NCBI RefSeq assembly: GCF_018403225.1 | Contig: NZ_BOSG01000001.1 | Location: 3,162,001 to 3,226,000, forward strand | Length of the DNA: 64,000 nt | Direction of reading: 5' to 3' | Origin: Paenibacillus sp. J23TS9 | GTDB taxonomy: Bacteria > Bacillota > Bacilli > Paenibacillales > Paenibacillaceae | Shown here: positions 51,176-59,223 of the stretch, in pieces | How the letters are laid out: the number at the start of each line of letters is the position of its first letter | How positions within the stretch are numbered: the stretch's first letter is position 1 | Notes under the pieces: model-generated | Seen by the model: only the letters and a program-made list of their open reading frames with translations | Database searches by the model: none | What the model was told of the DNA's origin: nothing | Made by a program: the position numbers and the translations under genes

Positions 51176-51286
51176 TAGGCCTGTCAATAACTTTACGGAA
51201 ATATTGGTTCTTGAAAATTTTCATGAAAAATACAATAATTACATTAAATAAATCACGCCCGTTTGCAGAAAGGTTGAACCCACAGC

Positions 51287-52516
51287 ATGAATCAATCACA
51301 AACCCTCAACGGAAAGGCCCGGACCAAGGATCCCTTCCCGGTTTCCATTCTCTCGCTGACGGTAGGCGCTTTCGCCATTGGCATGACAGAATTTGTCATC
51401 ATGGGCATTCTGCCTAATGTCGCTGAAGACCTTCATGTCAGCATCTCCACCGCCGGACAGCTCATCACCAGCTATGCTCTGGGCGTTGCCATCGGTGCTC
51501 CTATTCTCACGGTCCTCACCCACCGGCTCCCCCAAAAGCTGCTGCTCTGCCTGCTCATGGTTCTGTTCATTCTCGGAAACGGCATTGCCGTGATCGCTCC
51601 GAATTATGCCATTCTCATGGGAGCACGCTTGATTACCGCCCTATGTCATGGCACCTTTTTCGGGGTCGGTGCCGTCATCGCCTCCAATCTCGTCAAGCCG
51701 AATAAGAGGGCGGGAGCGGTCTCCATCATGATGGCGGGACTCACCATCGCTAATATTATCGGCGTCCCGATCGGAACCTTCGTTGGACAGCAATTTGGCT
51801 GGAGAGCTTCATTCGCCGCTATTGTGCTGATGGGGATTATTGCTCTAATAGGTATTATGATCTTCATTCCCCGGATCCGGCAGGACCAATCTGCCAGTCT
51901 CACAAAGCAGTTTAAAGCTCTCGTTCAACCTAAGCTGCTGCTGATTCTGCTGGCCTGCGCTATCGGCAACTCCAGTCTGTTCGCGGTATTTACGTATATT
52001 GCATCTCTGCTGGAGCAGGTTACAGGGTTCCACGAGCAAAGCGTAACCTGGATTCTTGTATTGTTCGGCATCGGCGTCACCCTCGGCAATATAGCCGGAG
52101 GTAAGCTGGCAGACTGGAAGCTCATGCCTTCGGTTTTGGGTATCTTTGCCTCCTTAAGCGTACTGCTTACCATATTTACATTTACCGTAAAAAGCCCCGT
52201 GCTTGCTGTCATTACCATCTTCCTGTGGGGGGCTGCTTCCTTCGCGGTTATGCCGGGCATTCAAGTGAAAATAATGAATATGGCGCAGGATGCGCCGGCT
52301 CTGGCTTCCACGTCCAATCATTCTGCCGGTAATTTAGGCAATGCATTTGGTGCTTTCTGTGGCGGGTGGGTCATCGACAATATGGGGCTGACCTCCTTGC
52401 CTTGGGTCGGCGCTGTGCTGGTCGGTCTTGCATTTCTGATCGGGCTGGCCATTTATCTACAAGAGCGCAGGCAGCAAATCCCGCTGCAATTGCATGCTTC
52501 AGGCAAACAGCTTTAA
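51287..52516 (+). CDS. MFS transporter, DHA1 family (AraJ-like exporter)
   Basis: A 409-residue major facilitator with twelve predicted transmembrane helices. Features include VGAFAIGMTEFVIMGILPNV (TM1), the TM2-3 loop region LTHRLPQKLLL, motif C-like AGLTIANIIGVPIGTFVGQQ in TM5, and HSAGNLGNAFGAFCGGWVID in TM11. This matches AraJ/YdhP-type DHA1 exporters, which expel sugars, arabinose derivatives or drugs; the substrate is unknown. The start is ATG at 51287 after AAAGGTTG. It is divergent from the ROK-regulated operon and may share its operators. A strong terminator follows. Confidence 0.88.
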   Translation: MNQSQTLNGKARTKDPFPVSILSLTVGAFAIGMTEFVIMGILPNVAEDLHVSISTAGQLITSYALGVAIGAPILTVLTHRLPQKLLLCLLMVLFILGNGIAVIAPNYAILMGARLITALCHGTFFGVGAVIASNLVKPNKRAGAVSIMMAGLTIANIIGVPIGTFVGQQFGWRASFAAIVLMGIIALIGIMIFIPRIRQDQSASLTKQFKALVQPKLLLILLACAIGNSSLFAVFTYIASLLEQVTGFHEQSVTWILVLFGIGVTLGNIAGGKLADWKLMPSVLGIFASLSVLLTIFTFTVKSPVLAVITIFLWGAASFAVMPGIQVKIMNMAQDAPALASTSNHSAGNLGNAFGAFCGGWVIDNMGLTSLPWVGAVLVGLAFLIGLAIYLQERRQQIPLQLHASGKQL

Positions 52517-52538
52517 CATCACAATACCGGCGAACATT

Positions 52539-52580
52539 AAAAAACAGGCAGCACAAGATATCCTTGTGCTGCCTGTTTTT
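52539..52580 (+). terminator. Terminator of the MFS gene
   Basis: AACAGGCAGCACAAG pairs with CTTGTGCTGCCTGTT, followed by TTTTTGTT. Confidence 0.92.
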
Positions 52581-52697
52581 GTTATGAGTATGAACATTCT
52601 TTTATTCTCGTAAATCGTTCTTCCTTTGTAAGGCGCTTCTTTCGAAGGCATGAGTCAGTCAGCAGTCCATCATGTTTGGTGAAGCTGAATGTTAGCC

Positions 52698-53714
52698 TTA
52701 TTTTACATGCAAATCGGCGATCCGGTAGAAGGCAGGCTTCGGTAAATGCTGCTCATCAAATAGGAATGGCCAATTTTTACGACCTTGCACGGGGAAGTTA
52801 TCCAGCCAGGTATAATCGTCCGCCGCTCCCCAGAACGTTACGGAGCTGATCACGTCACGGTATTCCTTCAGCAGCCGAAACACGGCTTCATAGCGCTCTG
52901 CCTGCTGCTCCAGCATGCCATTTGTCGGCTCTTTGAGGTCAGATCGTTTGTCCTCAAAGCGGAACAAAGACATATCCAGCTCTGTGAGCTGAAGCTGCAT
53001 ACCTAAGGAAGCATATTTCTCAATTGCTGTTCGGATATCATCCAGTGAAGGATCGAACAGATTCCAGTGTGCCTGTAAACCAATGCCATGGATCGGCACG
53101 TCCTGCTTGATCAGTGACTTAACCAAAGTATAAATCTTATCGCATTTCTCCGGATGGGACTCATTATAATCATTGTAGAACAACTGGGCGCTCGGGGCCG
53201 CTTCATGAGCATATTCAAAGGCTTTGGAGATAAAATCAGGCCCGGCAATATCCAGCCACTTCGACGGTCTGAGCAGCTCTGCTCCTTCATCTGCAATGAC
53301 TTCATTCACGACATCCCATGCGTAAATGTCATCTCTATAGCGGCCAACCACCGTATGGATATGAGAATGAAGTCGTTCCAGCAATACCTTTTTGCTGACC
53401 GGCTGACCCTGATGATCCTGAAACAGCCAATCCGTTGTCTGATTATGCCAGACCAATGTATGGCCGCGCATGGCCAACCCATGTTTGCGGGCAAAGGCAG
53501 CCAGCCGGTCGGCATCATCAAAGGAATAGACTTCTTCCTCCGGATGTACACTGGCGAACTTCATTTCATTCTCCGCTGTGATACTGTTGAAATGATAGGC
53601 AAGCAGCTCCTCCTGCGTCCGGATCGTTAACGGATTTACAGCGGCTCCAATCTTGAAATCATCCGAGAAAATGCTTTTTAATGCAGTCTCTGTGCGCGTA
53701 TTCATAGGGTTCAC
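52698..53714 (-). CDS. Cytoplasmic GH10 endo-1,4-beta-xylanase
   Basis: A GH10 (beta/alpha)8-barrel enzyme of about 338 residues. Diagnostic blocks are ITAENEMKFASVHPEEE, GHTLVWHNQTTDWLF, IYAWDVVNEVIADEGAEL (acid/base Glu in VNE), FYNDYNE, IGLQAHW, and LQLTELDMSLF (nucleophile Glu in TELD). There is no signal peptide, so it acts inside the cell on imported xylo-oligosaccharides, like XynA2 of the Paenibacillus aldouronate cluster. The start is uncertain: GTG at 53714 has the best spacing from GGAGG (8 bp), while ATG at 53720 is only 2 bp from it. It is the last gene of sugar system 3; no GH67 glucuronidase gene is present here. Confidence 0.92.
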   Translation of the reverse strand: MNPMNTRTETALKSIFSDDFKIGAAVNPLTIRTQEELLAYHFNSITAENEMKFASVHPEEEVYSFDDADRLAAFARKHGLAMRGHTLVWHNQTTDWLFQDHQGQPVSKKVLLERLHSHIHTVVGRYRDDIYAWDVVNEVIADEGAELLRPSKWLDIAGPDFISKAFEYAHEAAPSAQLFYNDYNESHPEKCDKIYTLVKSLIKQDVPIHGIGLQAHWNLFDPSLDDIRTAIEKYASLGMQLQLTELDMSLFRFEDKRSDLKEPTNGMLEQQAERYEAVFRLLKEYRDVISSVTFWGAADDYTWLDNFPVQGRKNWPFLFDEQHLPKPAFYRIADLHVK

Positions 53715-53795
53715 GTTCATTGCCTCCTGCTTCAAAGTCTGATGCCTGACAAGTCAGGCAAAATCGGATTCGTGTACAAAAGAATGAGTCCGGCA

Positions 53796-54755
53796 CTATT
53801 CCTTCACGCTCCCTACATTCAATCCGACAACAAAGTACTTCTGCATGAACGGATACACCAGGAGGATCGGCACAGATGCTACGACCGTCACGGCTGCACG
53901 GATCGAAAGCGGAGTCACAAGCGATATTGCGCTGTCCTGAGTCATTCCTACGCCTGCGGCTACATTCGGATTGTTATTAGAGTTCATACTGGAAGAAAGC
54001 AGCTTCATCAGCTCATATTGCAGTGTGCTGAGTTCCTGCTTTGAAGATGTGTAGAGAAATGAGTCAAACCAGGAATTCCATGCCCCTACGGCCACAAAAA
54101 GGGCAATCGTTGCCAGCACCGGGGTACATAGCGGAAAGATGATCCGCATAAAAATTTTAAAGTCTCCGGCGCCATCGATTTTGGACGATTCAACAAGGCT
54201 TTCCGGAATTGTTCCAATATAAGTCCGGATGACGATCATGTTGAATGCGCTAATCATGGACGGGAAGATGTATACCCAGAAGCTGTTCAGCAAATGCAAA
54301 TCCTTAATAAGGAAATACCCCGGAATCAGGCCGGCGCTGAAGTACATCGTCAGGACAAAAATGATCGTGATCGGTTTGCGGAAAACATACTCACGGCGGC
54401 TTAGCGTGTACGATAGCATCGTTGTCAGAAATATGTTAAGCAGCGTGGAAAGAACCGTCCGGGCAACCGAGATCCAGAAAGCGTTATAGATCGTTCCCGA
54501 GGCAAATACCGCCTTGTAATTCTGTATGGTCCACTGCCGTGGCCATAAGTAAATTCCGCCGCGGATCGTATCATTTCCCGCATTTAATGAAACGACGATT
54601 GTATTCAGAAAAGGATATAGCGTCACAATAACCAGAACAATCATGAACACCAAGTTAAATGTATTAAAAAGAATCGGCTCAATCCGGCCCCCTCCGGGAC
54701 CTCTCTTCAGTGCAATGCCTGTTGTTTTTTGCGGGCTGAGTTGATGATTTCCCAT
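53796..54755 (-). CDS. YtcP-type ABC transporter permease, sugar system 3
   Basis: A 319-residue permease with six transmembrane helices. The EAA loop is LVESSKIDGAGDFKIFMRII; MYFSAGLIPGYFLIKDLHLL and the C-terminus YPFMQKYFVVGLNVGSVKE are family signatures. The start is ATG at 54755, two bases after the stop of the LplB gene, with AGAGAGG upstream inside that gene. The xylanase gene follows after 81 bp. With its partner it should import xylo-oligosaccharides, judging from the GH10 neighbour. Confidence 0.93.
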   Translation of the reverse strand: MGNHQLSPQKTTGIALKRGPGGGRIEPILFNTFNLVFMIVLVIVTLYPFLNTIVVSLNAGNDTIRGGIYLWPRQWTIQNYKAVFASGTIYNAFWISVARTVLSTLLNIFLTTMLSYTLSRREYVFRKPITIIFVLTMYFSAGLIPGYFLIKDLHLLNSFWVYIFPSMISAFNMIVIRTYIGTIPESLVESSKIDGAGDFKIFMRIIFPLCTPVLATIALFVAVGAWNSWFDSFLYTSSKQELSTLQYELMKLLSSSMNSNNNPNVAAGVGMTQDSAISLVTPLSIRAAVTVVASVPILLVYPFMQKYFVVGLNVGSVKE

Positions 54756-54757
54756 GA

Positions 54758-55723
54758 TTATAACAGCCTCTCTTCCCCTAGTCGTTTCGCAGTCCAATTT
54801 GCAAGCAGCAGCATGGTCACACTGACGACCGTTTTAAAAATGCCTCCGGCAGTAGCAAGTGAATAATTTCCTTGAGCGATCCCGTATTTCAAAACAAAGA
54901 TATCAACCGTCTCCGCCCAGTCCACAACAAGTCCGTTGCCAAGCAAATACTGCACCTCAAACCCGGCGTCCAAAATATGACCGATGGACATGATGAGCAA
55001 AATGACGATGGTGGATTTAATGCCAGGTATCGTTACATAAAGCATTTTCTTGTACCGACTCGCGCCGTCCATTTCAGCTGCTTCATAAAGCGCGGGATCA
55101 ATGGATGCCATGGCTGCCAAATAAATAATCGTGTTCCAGCCGACTTCCTTCCATACATGCGAGGCTCCGACTACGCCCCAGAAGTACTTTCCTTCACTGA
55201 GCCAGAGGATCGGCTCTTTAATGATATGCAGCTTCAACAGCAAATCATTGATGATTCCATCTGAAGCGAGAGAGGTCGCGACAATCCCGGTTACAATGAC
55301 CCAGGACAGAAAATGCGGCAAGTAGGAAATCGTCTGCACGGTTCTTTTCAAAAAGACTTTCTTGATTTCGTTAAGCAGCAAGGCCAAAATGATCGCTGTG
55401 ACAAATCCCAATACGAGATTGATCAAACTCATTCCAAGGGTATTTCGCAGTACTCTTAGAAAATTGTCGTCCGTAAACAGGAATTTGAAATGCTTAAAAC
55501 CAACCCATGTTTGTTCACCAAAGCTGCGCGCAGGCTTATAATTTTGAAAAGCCATCGTCCATCCCCAGATAGGAACATAAGCAAAAAGAATAATATATAG
55601 CGTCAAAGGAACCGACATCCAGATTAGCTGCTTCTGATTTTTAATAAGGGACCAGGTCATCGGATGTTTTTTTTGTTTTTTTGGATTACGGACAGCTCTT
55701 TTTTTCCCTAAAGTCTCCTCCAT
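54758..55723 (-). CDS. LplB-type ABC transporter permease, sugar system 3
   Basis: A 321-residue permease. The EAA loop is ALYEAAEMDGASRYKKMLYV; VPIWGWTMAFQNYKPARSFG and SYLPHFLSWVIVTGIVATSL mark the LplB group. The basic N-terminus (KKRAVRNPKKQKK) is followed by six helices. The start is ATG at 55723 with GGGGAG 10 bp upstream. A strong hairpin in the 117-bp gap separates it from the binding-protein gene. Its gene stops two bases before ytcP. Confidence 0.93.
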   Translation of the reverse strand: MEETLGKKRAVRNPKKQKKHPMTWSLIKNQKQLIWMSVPLTLYIILFAYVPIWGWTMAFQNYKPARSFGEQTWVGFKHFKFLFTDDNFLRVLRNTLGMSLINLVLGFVTAIILALLLNEIKKVFLKRTVQTISYLPHFLSWVIVTGIVATSLASDGIINDLLLKLHIIKEPILWLSEGKYFWGVVGASHVWKEVGWNTIIYLAAMASIDPALYEAAEMDGASRYKKMLYVTIPGIKSTIVILLIMSIGHILDAGFEVQYLLGNGLVVDWAETVDIFVLKYGIAQGNYSLATAGGIFKTVVSVTMLLLANWTAKRLGEERLL

Positions 55724-55791
55724 GCAAGTTGCTCTCCCCACAAACCTTTATTTCAGCATGCTGTATGATCCTTTACCGCATCCTGATTTTA

Positions 55792-55824
55792 GAAAGTGGA
55801 AGGCGAATGACGCCTTCCACTTTC
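55792..55824 (-). repeat. Intercistronic hairpin between binding protein and permease genes of system 3
   Basis: GAAAGTGGAAGGCG pairs perfectly over 14 bp with CGCCTTCCACTTTC around a 5-nt loop, just past the binding-protein stop. There is no T-run beyond the stem, so it is probably an mRNA-stabilising or partly terminating element. Confidence 0.65.
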
Positions 55825-55840
55825 TGCAACAAATCAGCAC

Positions 55841-57544
55841 TTATTTGCTCCAGTTATCGATTCTCCACTTGATTTGTTCATTGATCCGGTCTTCATAGGC
55901 TTTGACATTCACCTTGCCGATTTGCGATGTATAGTCGGTCCATACAGAATTAAAATCAGCAGGTTTTGCCAGGATCGCCTTAGGCAGGAATTTAGTGGAC
56001 AGATCATTAAGCTTCGTATTAACCACTTTTGCTTCCGAGCCTTCGTTCAAATCAATAGTCCAGGCTGGGTAATATACAGGATTTTCAGGCGGGTCGCTAA
56101 AGAAATCGACATAGCTGTTGTAACCGTAAGCTTGCAGGAATTTCTTGTCGTACTCTTTCAGACCTGCTTGATATTCCTCAGGCTGGGCGGCGGCATCCGT
56201 CGAATTCCCATCACTGAAGCTGCCTTCCATTTTCGGTGCAAAAGAGAAGAACGCATCGGCTTTATTAGCCAGCTTCCAAGTGCCGTCCGTAAATTTATCC
56301 CGCTGTTCCTGTGTTTTCATAAATCTTCCTTTTTCGTTCACCACGTAGTCTTCGCCCTCAACACCCCAGGTCAAAGTCTTTTGCCAATCTTCCGTAATCA
56401 GCTTATCCAGCAGTTTAATGATTCTCTCCGGATCCTTGGCGTTTACGCTGATTCCGAAACCATTGTTCAAGTTGAGTGGTGCCCGATCACGATAATAATC
56501 TTTCGTGTTTACATCATAAACCAGCGGCAAACCTACATATGTTCTGTTATCTTTCTTTTGGGTAATCAGGGAGTTCTCTGCGTTTTGGAAGTTCCAATGC
56601 TGGTCAAACATCCCGAGAACCGCTCCGCTGGACAGCTTAGCCAAGTACTGGTCATAGTTCTGTACGAAGGTTTCTTTATCGATTAAGCCCTTATCATTTA
56701 CTTCGTTCAGTTTTTGATAGTACTGCTTGGCATAATCCTTATCAGCAAATATTTCTGCGACACCGTCTTTGACGACAACTCCGCCATCATTCGGGTGGCC
56801 GATCAAATGCTGCGGAGCGTTGAATAAGCCCCAGTTTCTCCAGTCATAGTTCAGAATTTCAAATCCGATCGTCGGACTGCCGTCAATCTTCGGATTTTTC
56901 TCTTTATATTTGGCGATTAAATCGAAGTATTCGTCGAGAGTTTTTACTTTCGGATATCCGGCATCCTCGAGCACGTCTTTCTGGATCCAGAAGGCTGGTC
57001 CCGAATACCATGTGCTGTTCAGCTTCCCGTTGTATACCCCATAGTTCGGCAAAATGTAGATATGTCCGTCATTCGGGTCCTTCATCATGTTCCAGTAATC
57101 TGCATAATGCTTCTTCAGGTTCGGTGCGTACTTTTCAATCAAGTCCTCCAGAGGAATATAAGCCCCGGCTGCTGTCAGTTTGGTGTTACCGGTCATCAGA
57201 TCAGGATAGTCGGAGCCGGCAATCATAACGCCCAGCTTCTGGTTAATGTCCCCTGCCAGAAATTCAAAATTAAAGGTTGCTCCCAGCTCGTCTTTGATCT
57301 TTTTGTATATCTTGTTGTCCGGAGTTGGCTGCTGACCGGCTTCCCCGATAAAAACACTGACATTAAACGGTTCCACCTTATCATCGTTATTCCCGGTTGC
57401 TGCCTGCTCTGTGGTGTTCTTATTGCTGTCGCTGCCGGAACTCGAACTCGTATCCTTGCTTCCCCCGCATCCCGAAAGGACGACGCTGAAGGTCAACAGC
57501 AGCATTAAGCCAAGCCGGAACATCGTTTTGGACTTACCCCCCAT
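55841..57544 (-). CDS. LplA-type extracellular sugar-binding lipoprotein, sugar system 3
   Basis: A 567-residue lipoprotein. The signal peptide ends with lipobox VLSGC (Cys at about residue 26), followed by a Ser/Asp/Thr-rich linker. Family 1 solute-binding features are MIAGSDYPDLMTGNTKLTAA, FWIQKDVLEDAGYPKVKTLD and GFGISVNAKDPERIIKLLDK. The start is ATG at 57544 after GGAGGTGC; a longer frame is unsupported. It heads the importer genes of system 3 with a cre-like site upstream, and likely delivers xylo- or aldouronic oligosaccharides to the permeases, as inferred from the downstream xylanase gene. Confidence 0.92.
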   Translation of the reverse strand: MGGKSKTMFRLGLMLLLTFSVVLSGCGGSKDTSSSSGSDSNKNTTEQAATGNNDDKVEPFNVSVFIGEAGQQPTPDNKIYKKIKDELGATFNFEFLAGDINQKLGVMIAGSDYPDLMTGNTKLTAAGAYIPLEDLIEKYAPNLKKHYADYWNMMKDPNDGHIYILPNYGVYNGKLNSTWYSGPAFWIQKDVLEDAGYPKVKTLDEYFDLIAKYKEKNPKIDGSPTIGFEILNYDWRNWGLFNAPQHLIGHPNDGGVVVKDGVAEIFADKDYAKQYYQKLNEVNDKGLIDKETFVQNYDQYLAKLSSGAVLGMFDQHWNFQNAENSLITQKKDNRTYVGLPLVYDVNTKDYYRDRAPLNLNNGFGISVNAKDPERIIKLLDKLITEDWQKTLTWGVEGEDYVVNEKGRFMKTQEQRDKFTDGTWKLANKADAFFSFAPKMEGSFSDGNSTDAAAQPEEYQAGLKEYDKKFLQAYGYNSYVDFFSDPPENPVYYPAWTIDLNEGSEAKVVNTKLNDLSTKFLPKAILAKPADFNSVWTDYTSQIGKVNVKAYEDRINEQIKWRIDNWSK

Positions 57545-57614
57545 GTAAAGCACCTCCGTCAAATTTTAGCTACAGCAAGCTTTTGTAAGCCTTTTCAGTA
57601 ACCTACCCTTATTG

Positions 57615-57628
57615 TAAAAGCGCTACCA
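57615..57628. promoter_or_regulatory. cre-like catabolite control site, sugar system 3
   Basis: TAAAAGCGCTACCA matches TGWAANCGNTNWCA at 12 of 14 positions, 71 bp upstream of the binding-protein start and inside the 127-bp gap after the second response-regulator gene. Confidence 0.5.
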
Positions 57629-57671
57629 AACTTGAAACTATAGCACAATTAAAGGAGTAACCCTAAAAACC

Positions 57672-59207
57672 TTAGAACATGGTTTTTTTGTATTCATTCG
57701 GAGACATATGCTTTCTTGCTTCGAATTGTTTGAGAAATTGGCTGTAGTGGCTGTAGCCCACTTGCTCCGCAATTTCGCTATTTTTAAGCCTGTTCTCTCC
57801 AAGCAAACGGACCGCTTCCTCCACACGCAGGTCATGCAGCAGCTCATGAAAACTGATTCCGTTCTTCTTCATAAGCAGCTGCCCCAGATAAACCGGATGC
57901 AGATAGAACACTTCCGCCAGCTTTTTGATGGAGAGGCACTCGGCGAAATGTTCACGGATGTAGCTGTTGATTGCATGGATAATCCCTTGTGACTGCTTGA
58001 GCTGCTCACTCAGCAGCCAGTCGATGCATTCCACACCGCAGGACAACAGATCACCCATGACATCATTCAGTGTCAGAAGCGAGCCTGAATTCCGCGACAG
58101 TCTGTATTTTTCAATGAGAGACTCTGCCTGCACGTCACTTGCTTCCCTCACGATCTCTATGATTCGGTACAGCATATGAATGGCAACCTTTTTTACAATT
58201 TCCGGTGCAATAAGCATTTCTCGAAAACTGCTGGCTGCCGATTCAACGGCCTTCTGAAAACCACTCTTATCCAAAAGGGTGACCGCTGTAATCATCCCTT
58301 CCATCAGCTGCACTTGGTCGTAATGGTAATGAAATGGTTTATTCCGGATGTTCTTGAATAAGATCATACGGTGATCTGCCTGATCATAAAATTGATAGCT
58401 TATCGCTTCTTTTGCGGTATGATAGCATCGTTCAATCCGCAGCAGGGTGCTCTCTCCGGCACCGGTAGCCCAGAATAAGCGGTAGGGAGAATACAGATGC
58501 TTCAGCTTTTGCATGATCCGGCATGGGCTGCTTTCCCCATTTGCGCAGCCATCATAGCCATAAACAATCCCGAAGCTATTCATATCCAGATCAACCAGAT
58601 AGGCTCTGTCCTCTTGCTCCAGCACTGACGCCGCTTTTCCCCGCAGTTCTGCAAATGATGACGGCTCCGTCTGGATCAAGCAGAAATTCCACTCCTCTTT
58701 GTCCGCTGACACCTTGCTCAGAAGCGAGTGGCCGGACTCCTCAATCAACTGTTTGTTCAATAGCTTTTTGATAAGAGAAACTATTTCTTCGTACGAAGCA
58801 ATCCGTGTCAGGCTTTGCTGCGCAGAATCATCCAGCAGTTCTTGATGGATCTCCCTCAATTCCTCCTCGGCCTCTTCCGGAATAACGGGCTTCAACAGAT
58901 AATGATTCACACCGAAGCGCATAGACCTCTGTGCATATTCAAACTCACTGTATCCGCTTATAATGGCAAACCTGACCGGTTTGGACTCCACCTTCTGCCA
59001 AGCTTCTATCATCATCAGCCCATCCATCAGCGGCATATTCACATCCGTAACCACGAGATCCGGCCCCAGGTCCTGAATCATCTGCAAGCCTTCCATCCCG
59101 TTATTACAGGTACCACAGACTTCAAAGCCGAGCTCCTGCCAATTGATCCACATCTGCATGCCTTCAATAGCCCCCGGCTCATCATCAATTAATAGTACTT
59201 TGAACAT
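57672..59207 (-). CDS. YesN/AraC-type response regulator, second regulator of sugar system 3
   Basis: A 511-residue regulator. The receiver begins MFKVLLIDDEPGAIEGMQMW, with phosphoacceptor Asp in DLVVTDVNMPLMDGLMMI and Lys in YLLKPVIPEE. A long middle domain follows, then a C-terminal AraC pair (LSIKKLAEVFYLHPVYLGQL and NSEIAEQVGYSHYSQFLKQF). The start is ATG at 59207 after AGGAGGGAA. It lies 16 bp after the kinase gene and directly upstream of the binding-protein gene. The kinase is thus flanked by two regulators of the same family; which of them it phosphorylates cannot be read from the sequence. Confidence 0.92.
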   Translation of the reverse strand: MFKVLLIDDEPGAIEGMQMWINWQELGFEVCGTCNNGMEGLQMIQDLGPDLVVTDVNMPLMDGLMMIEAWQKVESKPVRFAIISGYSEFEYAQRSMRFGVNHYLLKPVIPEEAEEELREIHQELLDDSAQQSLTRIASYEEIVSLIKKLLNKQLIEESGHSLLSKVSADKEEWNFCLIQTEPSSFAELRGKAASVLEQEDRAYLVDLDMNSFGIVYGYDGCANGESSPCRIMQKLKHLYSPYRLFWATGAGESTLLRIERCYHTAKEAISYQFYDQADHRMILFKNIRNKPFHYHYDQVQLMEGMITAVTLLDKSGFQKAVESAASSFREMLIAPEIVKKVAIHMLYRIIEIVREASDVQAESLIEKYRLSRNSGSLLTLNDVMGDLLSCGVECIDWLLSEQLKQSQGIIHAINSYIREHFAECLSIKKLAEVFYLHPVYLGQLLMKKNGISFHELLHDLRVEEAVRLLGENRLKNSEIAEQVGYSHYSQFLKQFEARKHMSPNEYKKTMF

Positions 59208-59223
59208 CACGAGTTCCCTCCTG

